Notes: generated by a model not told the origin, from the sequence alone. A stretch of DNA of 64,000 nucleotides from Prostheceraeus crozeri (GCA_907163375.1 CAJQUW010012931.1:80034-144033); one strand, 5' to 3'; numbered from the stretch's first letter, positions 43,121 through 52,667 are shown. Program-made: numbers and translations.

Positions 43121-44518
43121 ATGTCGTTTTATCATATTTTGCTTAGCAATGCGGCTACAAAGAGATTTACTAGTAATCGAGCCGCACTCTTTTCTACTCC
43201 CATTGATCATGCACAACAGCTAAATGGGAATTGGGAAGTGGGTGTCACTCAACTTGTTTATAGCAACTGTGTCTATACTTTTGATCATGAGGTGATGACT
43301 ATTAATATGAGACGTACAGCTGCTTACCAATGTGAAAAGGGCTGCCGAGTATACATTCCACAGTGGCCAAAGAAAGATCTCTTATTATGTAAAAAGTTTA
43401 TATATGATTTCTTGAATAAAGCGTGTAAACATATTGCCCAATTTACTCCACACAATGATGATTATACTTATATACATCATGTAGTTGAGAAAGATTGGAT
43501 TGTTGGTTTAAGTCCAAGTTTAAGAAATGATTTAGGTTACCTCGCTAGCGCCTTGACAAGCTATGATAATTTTAACGTTAATTACCACATAAGTGCTCAT
43601 AAACAGTTAATATATCGAGAGGAAGCTTATTATGTAGATCTTATTCCAAAAAATGAGAAGACGTTGGTGAAGAAGATTGTGATTAAGCCAAGAAAGACAA
43701 ACATGACTCCTGAAACATTATTGAAGAAATTTAATTATCTCCTTCGAGTTGATGGTAAACAAGTGGCAACATTGACTTATATTAAATCATCTAATCATAT
43801 TGCAATAAGTAAATTAAATGATGATGATCTAGTATTAGTTTGTTCAAAAGATTTTCATCAGTTCTTGCGACATCATTCTGCAGCTGTTCATGGAAAATTT
43901 AATATGCAACATTTACCATGTGAAAGGTCAAATCAATTTGATACAGAATGGACCGTATCTTTATACAGAAAGTGTGTAGAGCCTTTCGGTGGTATCTTAC
44001 ATGAAACAAGAGTGTTGATGCCTCGCATCATTACTTCAGTTAAATTGGTTGTAGATTATTTAAATGAAGTGATTAATGACCAACATATTTCATTTTCTGA
44101 AAAAGAAGGTACTTTGTCTCTCACTATAAGTGGAAAAGGTATTGAACTAATTATGGATAAAACTCTAATGGACATTTTGGGTTTTGACCAAAATATCTTT
44201 AAAAGTGGTACTGTAACCAAAGCTAGCGCAGACATGTCGCTATCGCGTCGTATTAACTATTTTCAGATATATTCCAATATTGGTGAAGATGTACGTGTGG
44301 GAGATGTTGAAGCTCCATTGCTAGCAATGATACCATACCAGCCAAAGAGCTGCAGTATTTTATCTGAGCATACTTTCAAGAAAGTGCATTATACAAAGCT
44401 GAAATCAAACTACATCCCACAAATTGATATTGCCATTTATGACGATGCTGGTGCGTTGATTCCTTTTCATAAAGATGCTGTGACAAGTATCACACTCCAT
44501 TTCCGAATGAAGAGTTAA
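43121..44518 (+). CDS. Penton/minor-capsid-like protein, paralogue 1
   Basis: 465 residues. The N-terminal signature (YHILLSNAATKRF, then LNGNWEVGVTQLVYSN) is the (L-x-G-x-W-E-V-G) block of a widespread Polinton virion protein, likely the vertex or minor capsid component. The chain is beta-rich with a C-terminal FRMKS end. It is followed by a clear paralogue. Confidence 0.7.
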   Translation: MSFYHILLSNAATKRFTSNRAALFSTPIDHAQQLNGNWEVGVTQLVYSNCVYTFDHEVMTINMRRTAAYQCEKGCRVYIPQWPKKDLLLCKKFIYDFLNKACKHIAQFTPHNDDYTYIHHVVEKDWIVGLSPSLRNDLGYLASALTSYDNFNVNYHISAHKQLIYREEAYYVDLIPKNEKTLVKKIVIKPRKTNMTPETLLKKFNYLLRVDGKQVATLTYIKSSNHIAISKLNDDDLVLVCSKDFHQFLRHHSAAVHGKFNMQHLPCERSNQFDTEWTVSLYRKCVEPFGGILHETRVLMPRIITSVKLVVDYLNEVINDQHISFSEKEGTLSLTISGKGIELIMDKTLMDILGFDQNIFKSGTVTKASADMSLSRRINYFQIYSNIGEDVRVGDVEAPLLAMIPYQPKSCSILSEHTFKKVHYTKLKSNYIPQIDIAIYDDAGALIPFHKDAVTSITLHFRMKS

Positions 44519-44526
44519 TGCAAACG
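44518..44526 (+). promoter_or_regulatory. ATGCAAA motif, copy 6
   Basis: ATGCAAACG starts within the stop of paralogue 1 and is 40 bp before the ATG at 44558. Confidence 0.5.
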
Positions 44527-44557
44527 TATGCTAATATATTTTTCCAATGTGAATAAT

Positions 44558-46078
44558 ATGGAAAGTGAAAATAAGGACTCGTTTCTAATCTACTTGCCCA
44601 GTAATGCTTCTATGAATAAATTTCCCAAAAATAAACCATCAGACTATCGAGTAGAATTAAATCGGCCACTGCATTTAGAAGGTGAATGGGAGGTTGGCGT
44701 TTCTAGTATTTGCTATGATAGCAATATTCAGAATGTGAATGATTTGGAAGAAATGATATTGACTCCTCGCACCCATGATGGAATAACGATGAATAATGCA
44801 TTTCAGTTCCCATACAATTTAACATCAGATGGAAAGTGGAACTATGAATGGATTCAGATAAAATCAGATTCTTATGTGCCATTTGGGAATGAGAAAATTA
44901 TTAAGGCATTCAACAGTGGTAATACTTCCATCATGAAGAATAAAAATCAGAAAGCTTATGAGTTTACTATCTATCATTGGAGTGGGAGACAGTTCCTCCG
45001 CTTTCATTCTTTTACTAAAGGTCTTACGCTGAGGTTGGATAGTGAATTCTATCCCCATCTCGGTTTTGGTCATGGACTACATCTAACGTCAATTGCTACT
45101 GCAAATGTTAGAAAAGTTTATTCAAATCGAATCAACAAATTTCATTATAGATTTAAAATATTTGATGAAGATGTTGTAGAATGCGAAGAACGCATCATTT
45201 TGAAAAAGCGTGGTGTTCAACCTTTATCACTTATTGAGTTAGTAAAACGATGGAATGAGACTGTGGGTAAGAAGTATGGAGAGAAAATTATGGCGGACAA
45301 AAATAAGTTGGTCATTCAGAAATATAATGACAAACTTACAGTTTATTTCTCTCCAACCTTGCGTCATTTTGTAAGACATTATACACCTATTATTGGAAGC
45401 GGTGTGGTGTATGCTTCTCATGAATATCACACTAAAGCTGATTCAGTTAATGATGAATGGTGGGTGGACATCTATGGCGATCGCATCAAGAAAATTTACC
45501 AGTCTTATGAAGAATCTAAAGTTGCTATCAATATAATGCCGCGTCTATATCATACAGTTGAAAGCTTCATTCATGTAGTAAATCCTTATATACAACAGAA
45601 GTTGAAGCATGTGATGAAAAGTAAATATGATGTAAAGACACACCACATTTCGTTTTCAATTGAAAATCAACGCGTTGTTCTGAAACTGGGTGATGACATT
45701 CAATGTCAATTGAGTAAAAATTTGAAAAAACTCTTTGGTTTTTCAATGCTACAAACTGTGTTTGCTGCTGCGCATACGATTGGTATAGAAACACCAATGA
45801 CACTTGATAAACATGAACAGCACCTTTACATTCAAAGTGATTTGATTCTACCTATTTCTGTTGGTGAGAAAAAAGAATACATTTTACGCGATTTCATTCA
45901 TGATAAAGACGCTTCATATGGAATAGTCGAGAAGATGTTTGAATCTATTTTCTATCATCCCGTCGTCAAACAAACTATACCCTCTATTGCTATCAAAATT
46001 ACCAATGGTTTACAAGAGTGCATCCACGTGAAAGATACTAAATCCCTCATAACGTTAGTGTTTCGGAAAACAAAGTGA
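44558..46078 (+). CDS. Penton/minor-capsid-like protein, paralogue 2
   Basis: 506 residues from ATG 44558 (an ATG at 44528 adds ten). FLIYLPSNASMNKFPKNKPS and LHLEGEWEVGVSSICYDSN match the family signature more fully than paralogue 1. Shared later blocks (RHFVRHYTPI versus HQFLRHHSAA; MPRLYHTVESF versus MPRIITSVKL) show tandem duplication. The spacing of the ATGCAAA motif favours 44558. Confidence 0.75.
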   Translation: MESENKDSFLIYLPSNASMNKFPKNKPSDYRVELNRPLHLEGEWEVGVSSICYDSNIQNVNDLEEMILTPRTHDGITMNNAFQFPYNLTSDGKWNYEWIQIKSDSYVPFGNEKIIKAFNSGNTSIMKNKNQKAYEFTIYHWSGRQFLRFHSFTKGLTLRLDSEFYPHLGFGHGLHLTSIATANVRKVYSNRINKFHYRFKIFDEDVVECEERIILKKRGVQPLSLIELVKRWNETVGKKYGEKIMADKNKLVIQKYNDKLTVYFSPTLRHFVRHYTPIIGSGVVYASHEYHTKADSVNDEWWVDIYGDRIKKIYQSYEESKVAINIMPRLYHTVESFIHVVNPYIQQKLKHVMKSKYDVKTHHISFSIENQRVVLKLGDDIQCQLSKNLKKLFGFSMLQTVFAAAHTIGIETPMTLDKHEQHLYIQSDLILPISVGEKKEYILRDFIHDKDASYGIVEKMFESIFYHPVVKQTIPSIAIKITNGLQECIHVKDTKSLITLVFRKTK

Positions 46079-46178
46079 AGTCTTTATACAACATTTATTG
46101 AAATATGTACATGAATGTGAAGCAATAGACTTTATACAACATCCACTGAAAATATATACATGAGCGCACTTCAATAAA
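46079..46178 (+). repeat. Two direct repeats of about 49 bp after the penton-like genes, with AATAAA
   Basis: AGTCTTTATACAACAT-TATTGAAA-TAT-TACATGA is repeated once with changes (46079-46127, 46128-46176). AATAAA at 46173-46178 ends the second unit. This is a probable 3' end of the rightward transcript. Confidence 0.5.
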
Positions 46179-46383
46179 CATTGCTATATACAAAAAGTCT
46201 TTTTACTTCGTGAAGGGTGGAAATATACAGGGATAGGAAAAATGTCTTTCAGTGGAAAAGTCATCACATGGGGAATGTACAGATGTGGACACATATTCAC
46301 AAGGAAGAAACGATCTCATACGATACATAAAACAACCATGTTTATCTACAGAAAGCAACATCAAAATACTGAGTTAAAGTTGA

Positions 46384-49300
46384 TTATGTCAATACATCTC
46401 CTGAATGTGGTAGCGTGAGTTTTATTCTTTTGGGTGGAGGTATGTTTGTATCAGGATGTCCATGTGGAAGAGATGTGTTATGTCCTATCCAACACCTCTT
46501 ATCCTCCCATGCTGAAAGCGCTCGTTTCTTAAATGTGTACGTTTTCACAGTATGAATTTGTGATTTTAAGATTGTCATATTGACAAACGTTATATTTTTA
46601 TTTTTATAGGCCTTCTTATAGGACCGATGTTTCATTTTTTGGACAATTGATTTTGATATTCCTTTAGCACGCTTAATACTATCTGCACATTCTTTTAATT
46701 TCATGGAATACATTTTAGGGCGGAGGAGAATCATTTCATCTATTTCCTTTCCTGCTGTTTCATCCTTAAAACAACCAAGTTTGGCTTTATTCTGTATGGA
46801 AAAGAGTGGATGAGCGGGATTGTAGTTAGATGTGTCGAAATATTTTTCTAATGACTTAGCTACTTCATTAAAATTTAAATCTTTTTGAGTGGTAATACCT
46901 AAGAAGAAACTATCTGTATCACCACCCAACAAACGAACCTCTTTTACGAGAGGACATGGTTTTAGTATTTTATAAAAGAGTTGGTACATTTCAAGCTTAG
47001 AGTAATCTAGTACAGCTTGGCCAATATAGATGGGCTTGCACAACTCAACTTCTGATTTAATCATTTTAACACCTACAAGATCCTCATCGATGATGTCTCT
47101 ATCAATGAAAAGAGGTGATGAGGTCAATTTGTGATATTTTTGTCCATCAACGACTAGTTTGTAATTCATACGTTTTCTAACATCCTCCATGGTCTTTCCG
47201 AATAGACTGTTATTCTTATATTTATAAAAATCCTTTTCAAAATTATTTTGGGCGAGTGCACGTTTTTGACTGTTACTATCTATGTAGGGTTTGAGGAAGG
47301 CTTTCTGTCTAAATTTGATAATGCGGTGAACTGACTTTAGAAGCATGCCCATTTCTAAATAGAATTTTAATATGCAGAAGTGTACGAGATAATTTTTCTT
47401 ATCATATTGGGTGAGTAAAAGTTTGCGGCATGGTTTGTACCTTGGCTGTCCACACTCTATTAAGTTATTATGAAATTGTGACATGAATGGTGAAAACATA
47501 TCTTCAGTCACTTCACCAGATTCAGGTGCGAGTGGGAAATCAGCAGTTTTATTTTTAATGCTATTTGGATAAATCAAATCCACTTCAAAATAATATCCCC
47601 AATCACCTTCATCTGGAATCTTCAGTATGTTTGAAGGGTTGGAGTAATACTCAAGCTCATCTTGATTTAACCAACTAAACTCGGAATGAGGTAGTGGTTT
47701 AGACAGTGAACTGCCATATAAATTATTTTGGTCATAGTACTTTAGGTGGATATGATCATCACCTACTGTTTTAGATTTTATATGATGTTTATTTACAAAT
47801 GTGAGACCACCGCGTATTCCGCGCTCAAATATGTTATACATCTCGGGGTCTTGTAAGAGATGAATGGTCTCACCAGTCATTTTAAAGGCTGATTTAAAGG
47901 ACATGGCTGGTAGACTGACAAAGTGGACAGGATCTAATTTGTCTTCTTCTAATGCCACTCGTCGAAATTCCTGAAAGACATCAGCCAGCAAAATGACATC
48001 TAATTCTAAGTAAGCGATCATATAATCGCCAAACGTTTTACAATCAAATTTTGTCCATGCCTCTTGAGCATGTTCATAGTCCTCTACTGGACAATCTTCA
48101 CCCGTCAAATCGTTTTTGAATTTGTCAATGGAAGGAAGGGTTGTTTCATTTAGTTTAGACATTGAGCTAAAATACGCATAGGGAAAGACTCCTTTGCGAG
48201 TGATCATGTCATCTGTTAAGTTTGGATAGTGTTTCTTCAAAGTTTGACTATGGGGAAGAAACTTGAGATTTCGAACGAGAGAAGCTAGTGACGCTGACAT
48301 GAATTGAAATGAATCTAAAAATTTTATTTCGAAGAAGACTATCTTATTTTCTTTAGTTTTATCTACTGGTACTTTTGCTGTCATTGCCATGAATTTTTCT
48401 CTCGTTTGTGCTATTACATTGAACTGCCACGATTTCATCTGGCTCAACCCTCCTTTTATGAGCATATGACTGTCATAGCCCTTAAAGTTATGAAAAATGA
48501 CGGGTAGTACACGACGTCTCAACCTAAGTGAAAAGTTACATTTGGAGCAGAGTGCGTTTCTAAATTTACCAGTGATGTGATCATGATCACGCACTTTCTT
48601 AATTTTATCGTCATCAAACGTTTTATGACATTTAGGACAGGATGTGCAACTTTCAAATTTTTGTTTGTCTTCATCTGACATATGTAGTGACTTACGCTGC
48701 AATTGGGAATCATATGATTGTTGAAATTTAGCAGCTTTATCGAGAAATTCTAGAAATTTTGAAATGCAATCTTCACCTTGCCAAGTATGCATTTTATTTT
48801 GTCTATTCCTAAAGTGGTCATGCCATACTTCATAGCAGGATATGGCTGCTGGCTTGTGGATGTTATCATCGATATAGCATTCGATGTCTGCGTAAATGAC
48901 ACGCAGGGGACTTAATTCGTCACCATTATCCCTATGTGAAAAGATTTTATCTTTGGGCATGCGTTCCATTTGTAATTTACCTCGCTTACACCATTCGTAA
49001 TGAGTTTCAAATTTAGTTTTCCTCCTAAAGTGGCGAATACATCTGTCGCAGTAATATAACTCTCTACTAGAGTTTTCTAAGTGGTGGTATAAGCGAGAGA
49101 TTTTGGGAATACCGCAGTAGTGCCATTCCTCACTATCATCCTGTTTTACTAATAACAGGTTTACTGTACGTTCATAACAACTCGAACGCGAATTATAGCG
49201 GGCACCCTTCAACCCCTTCTCCCACACGTGAACGACAATTTTAATCTTATTATGTTTTTCGAACGTTTCTACATCTTTGATTTTCATGTTGTTACTATCA

Positions 49301-49455
49301 CAACCTTCAAAGTCTAGTTCATCCTCCCACTGTCTATAGCTATAGGTATGATTTCGATTCGCGTTGATATCATTATAGTGAAGGATGGATAGGACTGCAT
49401 ATTTGAAACACTGTGATGTACAATCGACATTGATGACAGCTTTCTTATTATACAA
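46384..49455 (-). CDS. Protein-primed DNA polymerase B
   Basis: 1023 residues, full length for Polinton PolB. Order: an N-terminal region, a C2H2-like CDRCIRHF...HYEWC (136-156), Exo I YADIECY (about 188-194), an inserted endonuclease-VII-like zinc motif (CPKCHKTF...RDHDHITGKFRNALCSKCN, about 273-306), Exo II FHNFKGYDSH, motif A YDQNNLYGSSL, motif B NNSLFGKTMEDV, motif C GGDTDSFF (about 844-851) and KMYSMKL. It replicates linear DNA from a protein primer. It lies on the strand opposite the capsid genes. Confidence 0.95.
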   Translation of the reverse strand: MYNKKAVINVDCTSQCFKYAVLSILHYNDINANRNHTYSYRQWEDELDFEGCDSNNMKIKDVETFEKHNKIKIVVHVWEKGLKGARYNSRSSCYERTVNLLLVKQDDSEEWHYCGIPKISRLYHHLENSSRELYYCDRCIRHFRRKTKFETHYEWCKRGKLQMERMPKDKIFSHRDNGDELSPLRVIYADIECYIDDNIHKPAAISCYEVWHDHFRNRQNKMHTWQGEDCISKFLEFLDKAAKFQQSYDSQLQRKSLHMSDEDKQKFESCTSCPKCHKTFDDDKIKKVRDHDHITGKFRNALCSKCNFSLRLRRRVLPVIFHNFKGYDSHMLIKGGLSQMKSWQFNVIAQTREKFMAMTAKVPVDKTKENKIVFFEIKFLDSFQFMSASLASLVRNLKFLPHSQTLKKHYPNLTDDMITRKGVFPYAYFSSMSKLNETTLPSIDKFKNDLTGEDCPVEDYEHAQEAWTKFDCKTFGDYMIAYLELDVILLADVFQEFRRVALEEDKLDPVHFVSLPAMSFKSAFKMTGETIHLLQDPEMYNIFERGIRGGLTFVNKHHIKSKTVGDDHIHLKYYDQNNLYGSSLSKPLPHSEFSWLNQDELEYYSNPSNILKIPDEGDWGYYFEVDLIYPNSIKNKTADFPLAPESGEVTEDMFSPFMSQFHNNLIECGQPRYKPCRKLLLTQYDKKNYLVHFCILKFYLEMGMLLKSVHRIIKFRQKAFLKPYIDSNSQKRALAQNNFEKDFYKYKNNSLFGKTMEDVRKRMNYKLVVDGQKYHKLTSSPLFIDRDIIDEDLVGVKMIKSEVELCKPIYIGQAVLDYSKLEMYQLFYKILKPCPLVKEVRLLGGDTDSFFLGITTQKDLNFNEVAKSLEKYFDTSNYNPAHPLFSIQNKAKLGCFKDETAGKEIDEMILLRPKMYSMKLKECADSIKRAKGISKSIVQKMKHRSYKKAYKNKNITFVNMTILKSQIHTVKTYTFKKRALSAWEDKRCWIGHNTSLPHGHPDTNIPPPKRIKLTLPHSGDVLT

Positions 49456-49496
49456 CGTTTTTGGTAGTTTAAATGTGCCTCGAGCTGCATGACTTT

Positions 49497-50354
49497 CTAA
49501 TAGGAAATTTTGAACATGGCTGAGTCCACACCATCAAAAATGAGAGCGCTGTCGCGCTGATTGAATTTATCTACATTTGATTTTAAACATTGAATGTGAA
49601 AATTTAGCCAAGACTCGCAGTCTACAACTTCGGTTGCGGAAGAGGAAGGAACATGAAACTGTATTCTCTCCGTCACTTGACCCGTTTGAAAATCTATCTT
49701 AATATATTTTAGTTTAAGGTAGATGAGCGCCTTCATTCTAAAATTGTCTAAATTGTTGAAGAGCGCTTCGATAATGTTAGAATTTTGAAGGAGCCACTCA
49801 GGAAAATCTACTATTTGAGTATTGGACTCCATGCAGTAGTCGCGTACTAAATTATTATGTGAAACATTAATGAGGGAGATGGTAGAGGTACCGTTGGTGT
49901 AGTGATCATTTGCATGCGTGTGTTGAAGTCTGTGCGAAGATCGCTGAAAGCGGCTATCGAAAGAAAGAGGGCACAAATCGCAAGGAAAGGAGATGTCATC
50001 GTCAGAATCAACTTCACCTCCGGAGATTGACACCGCTTTGCGTTGACACACACGTTGTTTGATGTGTCGAAGGAGACTGTGCTTCCTTGTAAACATATGT
50101 CCGCAGTCGGCACATTCCCACTCGTTGCCTTGTCGCGAGAGTCCTGAGCTGGAACTCACATCACCTGAAAGAGAAATCATTCTATCATCTCTGTTCAAGT
50201 CTCAGTGTATTGTTACAACCTACCTTGACTCAATAACTCTAAACTTTCCTCGAGAAGGGAGGGCGTTGGTGATGAAGTTGATGCCTGAAATTGAGGAAGA
50301 TGCTATTAACCACACGTTTGAGGGAGATGAGAGAGGAAATCTTCAACTTACCAT
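49497..50354 (-). CDS. C2H2 zinc-finger protein upstream of PolB, spliced leader
   Basis: The main exon (50164-49497) has one good C2H2 finger (CADCGHMFTRKHSLLRHIKQ) and a second (CDLCPLSFDSRFQRSSHRLQH), then a Polinton-type domain (WLNFHIQCL...FDGVDSAMFKI). Consensus sites indicate an ATG-only first exon (50354-50352), a 67-bp intron (50351-50285), a 61-nt exon (50284-50224) and a 59-bp intron (50223-50165), all in phase. It sits 5' of PolB on the same strand and probably shares its transcript. Confidence 0.65.
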
Positions 50355-50414
50355 TTCAATGAAATCAAGTTTAAGGTTGATGCTTCAATAAGATAGAGAC
50401 TTCACTCAATTAAT

Positions 50415-50495
50415 ACGTCTCAAATTTGGAATTCACTTGTACACCTCAAATAATAGCAGAATTCGCTAGAGAACACTTCACTTATACGTCTCAAA
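50415..50495. repeat. Three short direct repeats in the PolB-side leader
   Basis: ACGTCTCAAA at 50415 and 50486, and ACACCTCAAA at 50441, each preceded by a TTCACT-like word. They lie between the TATA box and the leader ATG. Confidence 0.45.
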
Positions 50496-50526
50496 GACAG
50501 AGTGAAATGACACGGATGTCACTTTG

Positions 50527-50574
50527 CTTATATCCTTTCATGCTCATCATTCATTGGCTGTTCATTCTGATTGG
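50527..50574 (-). promoter_or_regulatory. CCAAT-CCAAT-TATA promoter of the PolB-side unit
   Basis: On the minus strand, CCAAT at 50574-50570, CCAATGA from 50557, and TATAAG at 50532-50527. The 17-bp CCAAT offset equals that at the left end, and the TATA distance is 25 versus 23 bp. Confidence 0.7.
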
Positions 50575-50647
50575 TTGCTTGTTGATACTTAAGAATTAGA
50601 AAAATGTTAAAGTTATCATTATTCAAAGTCAGCATTTCAAAGACAAC

Positions 50648-51085
50648 ATGACAAGTCCTCTAACAACACCAAATACCGCATTGGAGTTCTCCTCTCCATG
50701 CACATCAGCAAAGGTGCTCGTTACACCAAATGCACCAAGAAAGGCGAAGGTGGAGAAGACATACAATCTCGACAATGTACGAAAGTTATCATTATCGGAG
50801 GACGATGAAGAGGAGTTGCCCGACCTAACAGGCATACGGTGGAAATATTTACAATATGATGTCGAAGGGGTGATGGAGATGACCAGCAAGTCGCACTTGC
50901 ATCAAATATGGGAGTGGTACACCCCTAACTCCCAACCGCGAACCGTGGCGGAGTGGGCGTACATTGACAACGTGAGGGACGCTGCAGAAGAACGTTTAAA
51001 GCAGCTCAACTGTTTTTGTGATCTATGTGAAGTCAGACTCTGGGACGATATTGACGATGAAGACCTTTTAAAATACATGCCATAA
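50648..51085 (+). CDS. Polinton accessory protein, unknown
   Basis: 145 residues. Thr/Pro/Ser-rich N-part, acidic middle (LSEDDEEELPDLTG), then WKYLQYDVEGV, HQIWEWYTP and a CFCDLC pair near the acidic end (DDIDDEDLL). It starts near the divergent CCAAT promoter and its stop overlaps an AATAAA (51084-51089). Acidic tracts hint at a regulatory protein; no family is recognised. Confidence 0.5.
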   Translation: MTSPLTTPNTALEFSSPCTSAKVLVTPNAPRKAKVEKTYNLDNVRKLSLSEDDEEELPDLTGIRWKYLQYDVEGVMEMTSKSHLHQIWEWYTPNSQPRTVAEWAYIDNVRDAAEERLKQLNCFCDLCEVRLWDDIDDEDLLKYMP

Positions 51086-51235
51086 TAAATGTTTATTTCG
51101 TATTATCTTTGCTTTCATACTGACTTACTTGAATGGGGCTTTAGTGAATAATTTAACCATGTATACTTTTTCATTTGGAAATAGTAGCACGCTTAGTTTA
51201 ACTTGCAAATCTTATAACATTTCATATGGGTGATA

Positions 51236-51469
51236 ATGGTAGATGAAATAGTGTTAAATAAAATTAAGATAGCTTACACTTCTGATACAGGGATAGCAAT
51301 CGACTGCGATCCATGTGTAAAGAGCTTGTTAGACTACGGAAGAGAGAAGTGTGTTATGTTGCGTGTGGCGCGTGAGTGTCCTCCCTTTCATTCCATTCAT
51401 CAATTCGTCTCATTGATAGAGACAGGTAGAAGTCATGGCTCTCATAACGTATGCAATGGAAAGTTTTAG
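51236..51469 (+). CDS. Small accessory ORF, unknown
   Basis: About 77 codons with DEIVLNKIKIAY, CDPCVKSLLDYG and a Cys/His-rich second half. It contains GGGATAGCAATCGACTGC, a word repeated at 52173-52190. I do not recognise it. Confidence 0.3.
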   Translation: MVDEIVLNKIKIAYTSDTGIAIDCDPCVKSLLDYGREKCVMLRVARECPPFHSIHQFVSLIETGRSHGSHNVCNGKF

Positions 51470-51675
51470 GCAACCTTCGACAGTTGGCTAAATGTCGCCC
51501 TGGCGCGAATGCATACTACGTTGAGACAGAGGCAATCACTTGCAAACATGACGCAGAGAGGTTTAACAAGATTGACCATTGCCGAATGTCCCTTGCGGTA
51601 TACATAGCTACGGGTTTCACCGCCGCCCTTTACAGGAACGCCCGTCGAAAGGAAGTATTACACCGAACTGCATTT

Positions 51676-51818
51676 GCAACGTTCAAGTTGACTGATAGCA
51701 GATTCAACTTAATGATAGTATTCGCCAGTCCGAAGACTGCCCAGGGCAAACCGCGTGGAGGTTCTATCATGTCTTGCCCCATGGTGGCCCTTAAGAGAGC
51801 CGATGGTTCATTCTCAGG
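51676..51818. repeat. Repeat unit 1 of the 140-bp family
   Basis: It opens GCAACGTTCAAGTTGACTGA, includes CCAGTCCGAAGACTGCCC and ends GCCGATGGTTCATTCTC. It is near-identical to units at 52197-52334 and 52668-52810. It starts 11 bp past the stop of the minus gene 51829-52080. Both strands are open in at least one frame. Confidence 0.85.
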
Positions 51819-51828
51819 ATTAGGTTGA

Positions 51829-52080
51829 CTATTGGCTTGAATAGTCAAGGGTTATGACGGTTAGGTTGTCATAAACCCTATACCGCCTAAGCCGTGCTGG
51901 TGCATCTGGCACCTTTCGGATGCGAGTGGTATTCGGAGTCCACACCTCATCCGTCCAAATGATCCTCTTGATCTTCCCCTTCTTCTCATCCTCATCCCAC
52001 TCGTCGAGGATGACGAACTCGGGAATGGCGTTGTCTTCATCGATGAAGACGGGAATGTTGTCGGCAGATGTGGCTTCCAT
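51829..52080 (-). CDS. Small acidic protein with own TATA box
   Basis: 83 residues: IPVFIDEDNAIPEFVILDEWDEDE, then KKGKIKRIIWTDEVW and a basic RLRRYRVYD. TATATAAG stands 41 bp before the ATG (52121-52128). Unit 1 of the repeat follows its stop. Unknown function. Confidence 0.5.
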   Translation of the reverse strand: MEATSADNIPVFIDEDNAIPEFVILDEWDEDEKKGKIKRIIWTDEVWTPNTTRIRKVPDAPARLRRYRVYDNLTVITLDYSSQ

Positions 52081-52120
52081 CGTGACTTCAAATTGAATGA
52101 GAAGCGCTACAATCTTCTGG

Positions 52121-52128
52121 CTTATATA
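52121..52128 (-). promoter_or_regulatory. TATA box for the small acidic gene
   Basis: Minus-strand TATATAAG, 41 bp before the ATG at 52080. Confidence 0.55.
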
Positions 52129-52196
52129 GGGTTTTCAACAATTAATTGCTCAACAGCGAATCAGAATGCTTCAGGGATAGCAATCGACTGCATAAT

Positions 52197-52334
52197 GTTC
52201 AAGTTGACTGATAGCAGATTCAACTTAATGATAGTATTCGCCAGTCCGAAGACTGCCCAGGGCAAACCGCGAGGAGGTTCTATCAAATCTTGCCCCATGG
52301 TGGCCCTTAAGAGAGCCGATGGTTCATTCTCGGG
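52197..52334. repeat. Repeat unit 2 of the 140-bp family
   Basis: Same sequence as unit 1 with few changes. It lies between the stop of the gene at 52347-52613 and the TATA box of the next gene. Confidence 0.85.
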
Positions 52335-52346
52335 AGTAACGTCATC

Positions 52347-52613
52347 TTACACCCTACCAATTCTGCTGAGAGAGTCAAAGACTCTCTCTTTGGTAGCACT
52401 GTCGACTTCCACACTAACTGGCACATGGCTAAAAAGTGGAATGTAGCGCCATTCCGTTGGATTGACAGCAGTTGCTGTCATCGGATTGCCAATCCGAGCA
52501 AGATTATTAAAAACTCTGTCTTGCTCCTCTATTCTAGCAAATTCATTAAATAAATTTCGCGGTCTTAACTGCGGTCCGCGAGGAGAGTTGACTGCAGCGT
52601 TAGGTGTCTCCAT
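52347..52613 (-). CDS. Small protein with own TATA box, unknown
   Basis: 88 residues: PRGPQLRPRNLFNEFARIEEQ, then a related RVFNNLARIG / RVFDSLSRIG pair, suggesting an internal repeat. A TATATAAA box is 32 bp ahead (52645-52652). No family recognised. Confidence 0.5.
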   Translation of the reverse strand: METPNAAVNSPRGPQLRPRNLFNEFARIEEQDRVFNNLARIGNPMTATAVNPTEWRYIPLFSHVPVSVEVDSATKERVFDSLSRIGRV

Positions 52614-52644
52614 GATTGAAATGAAATGAAATGAGAGGTAGTGG

Positions 52645-52652
52645 TTTATATA
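52645..52652 (-). promoter_or_regulatory. TATA box for the 88-residue gene
   Basis: Minus-strand TATATAAA, 32 bp before the ATG at 52613 and just downstream of repeat unit 3. Confidence 0.55.
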
Positions 52653-52667
52653 CCCCTCTAATGTGAC

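Noticed and set aside
50059-50391. 110-codon plus-strand ORF
   Set aside because: It is antisense to the zinc-finger gene's exons and introns; splice sites and promoter favour the minus strand.
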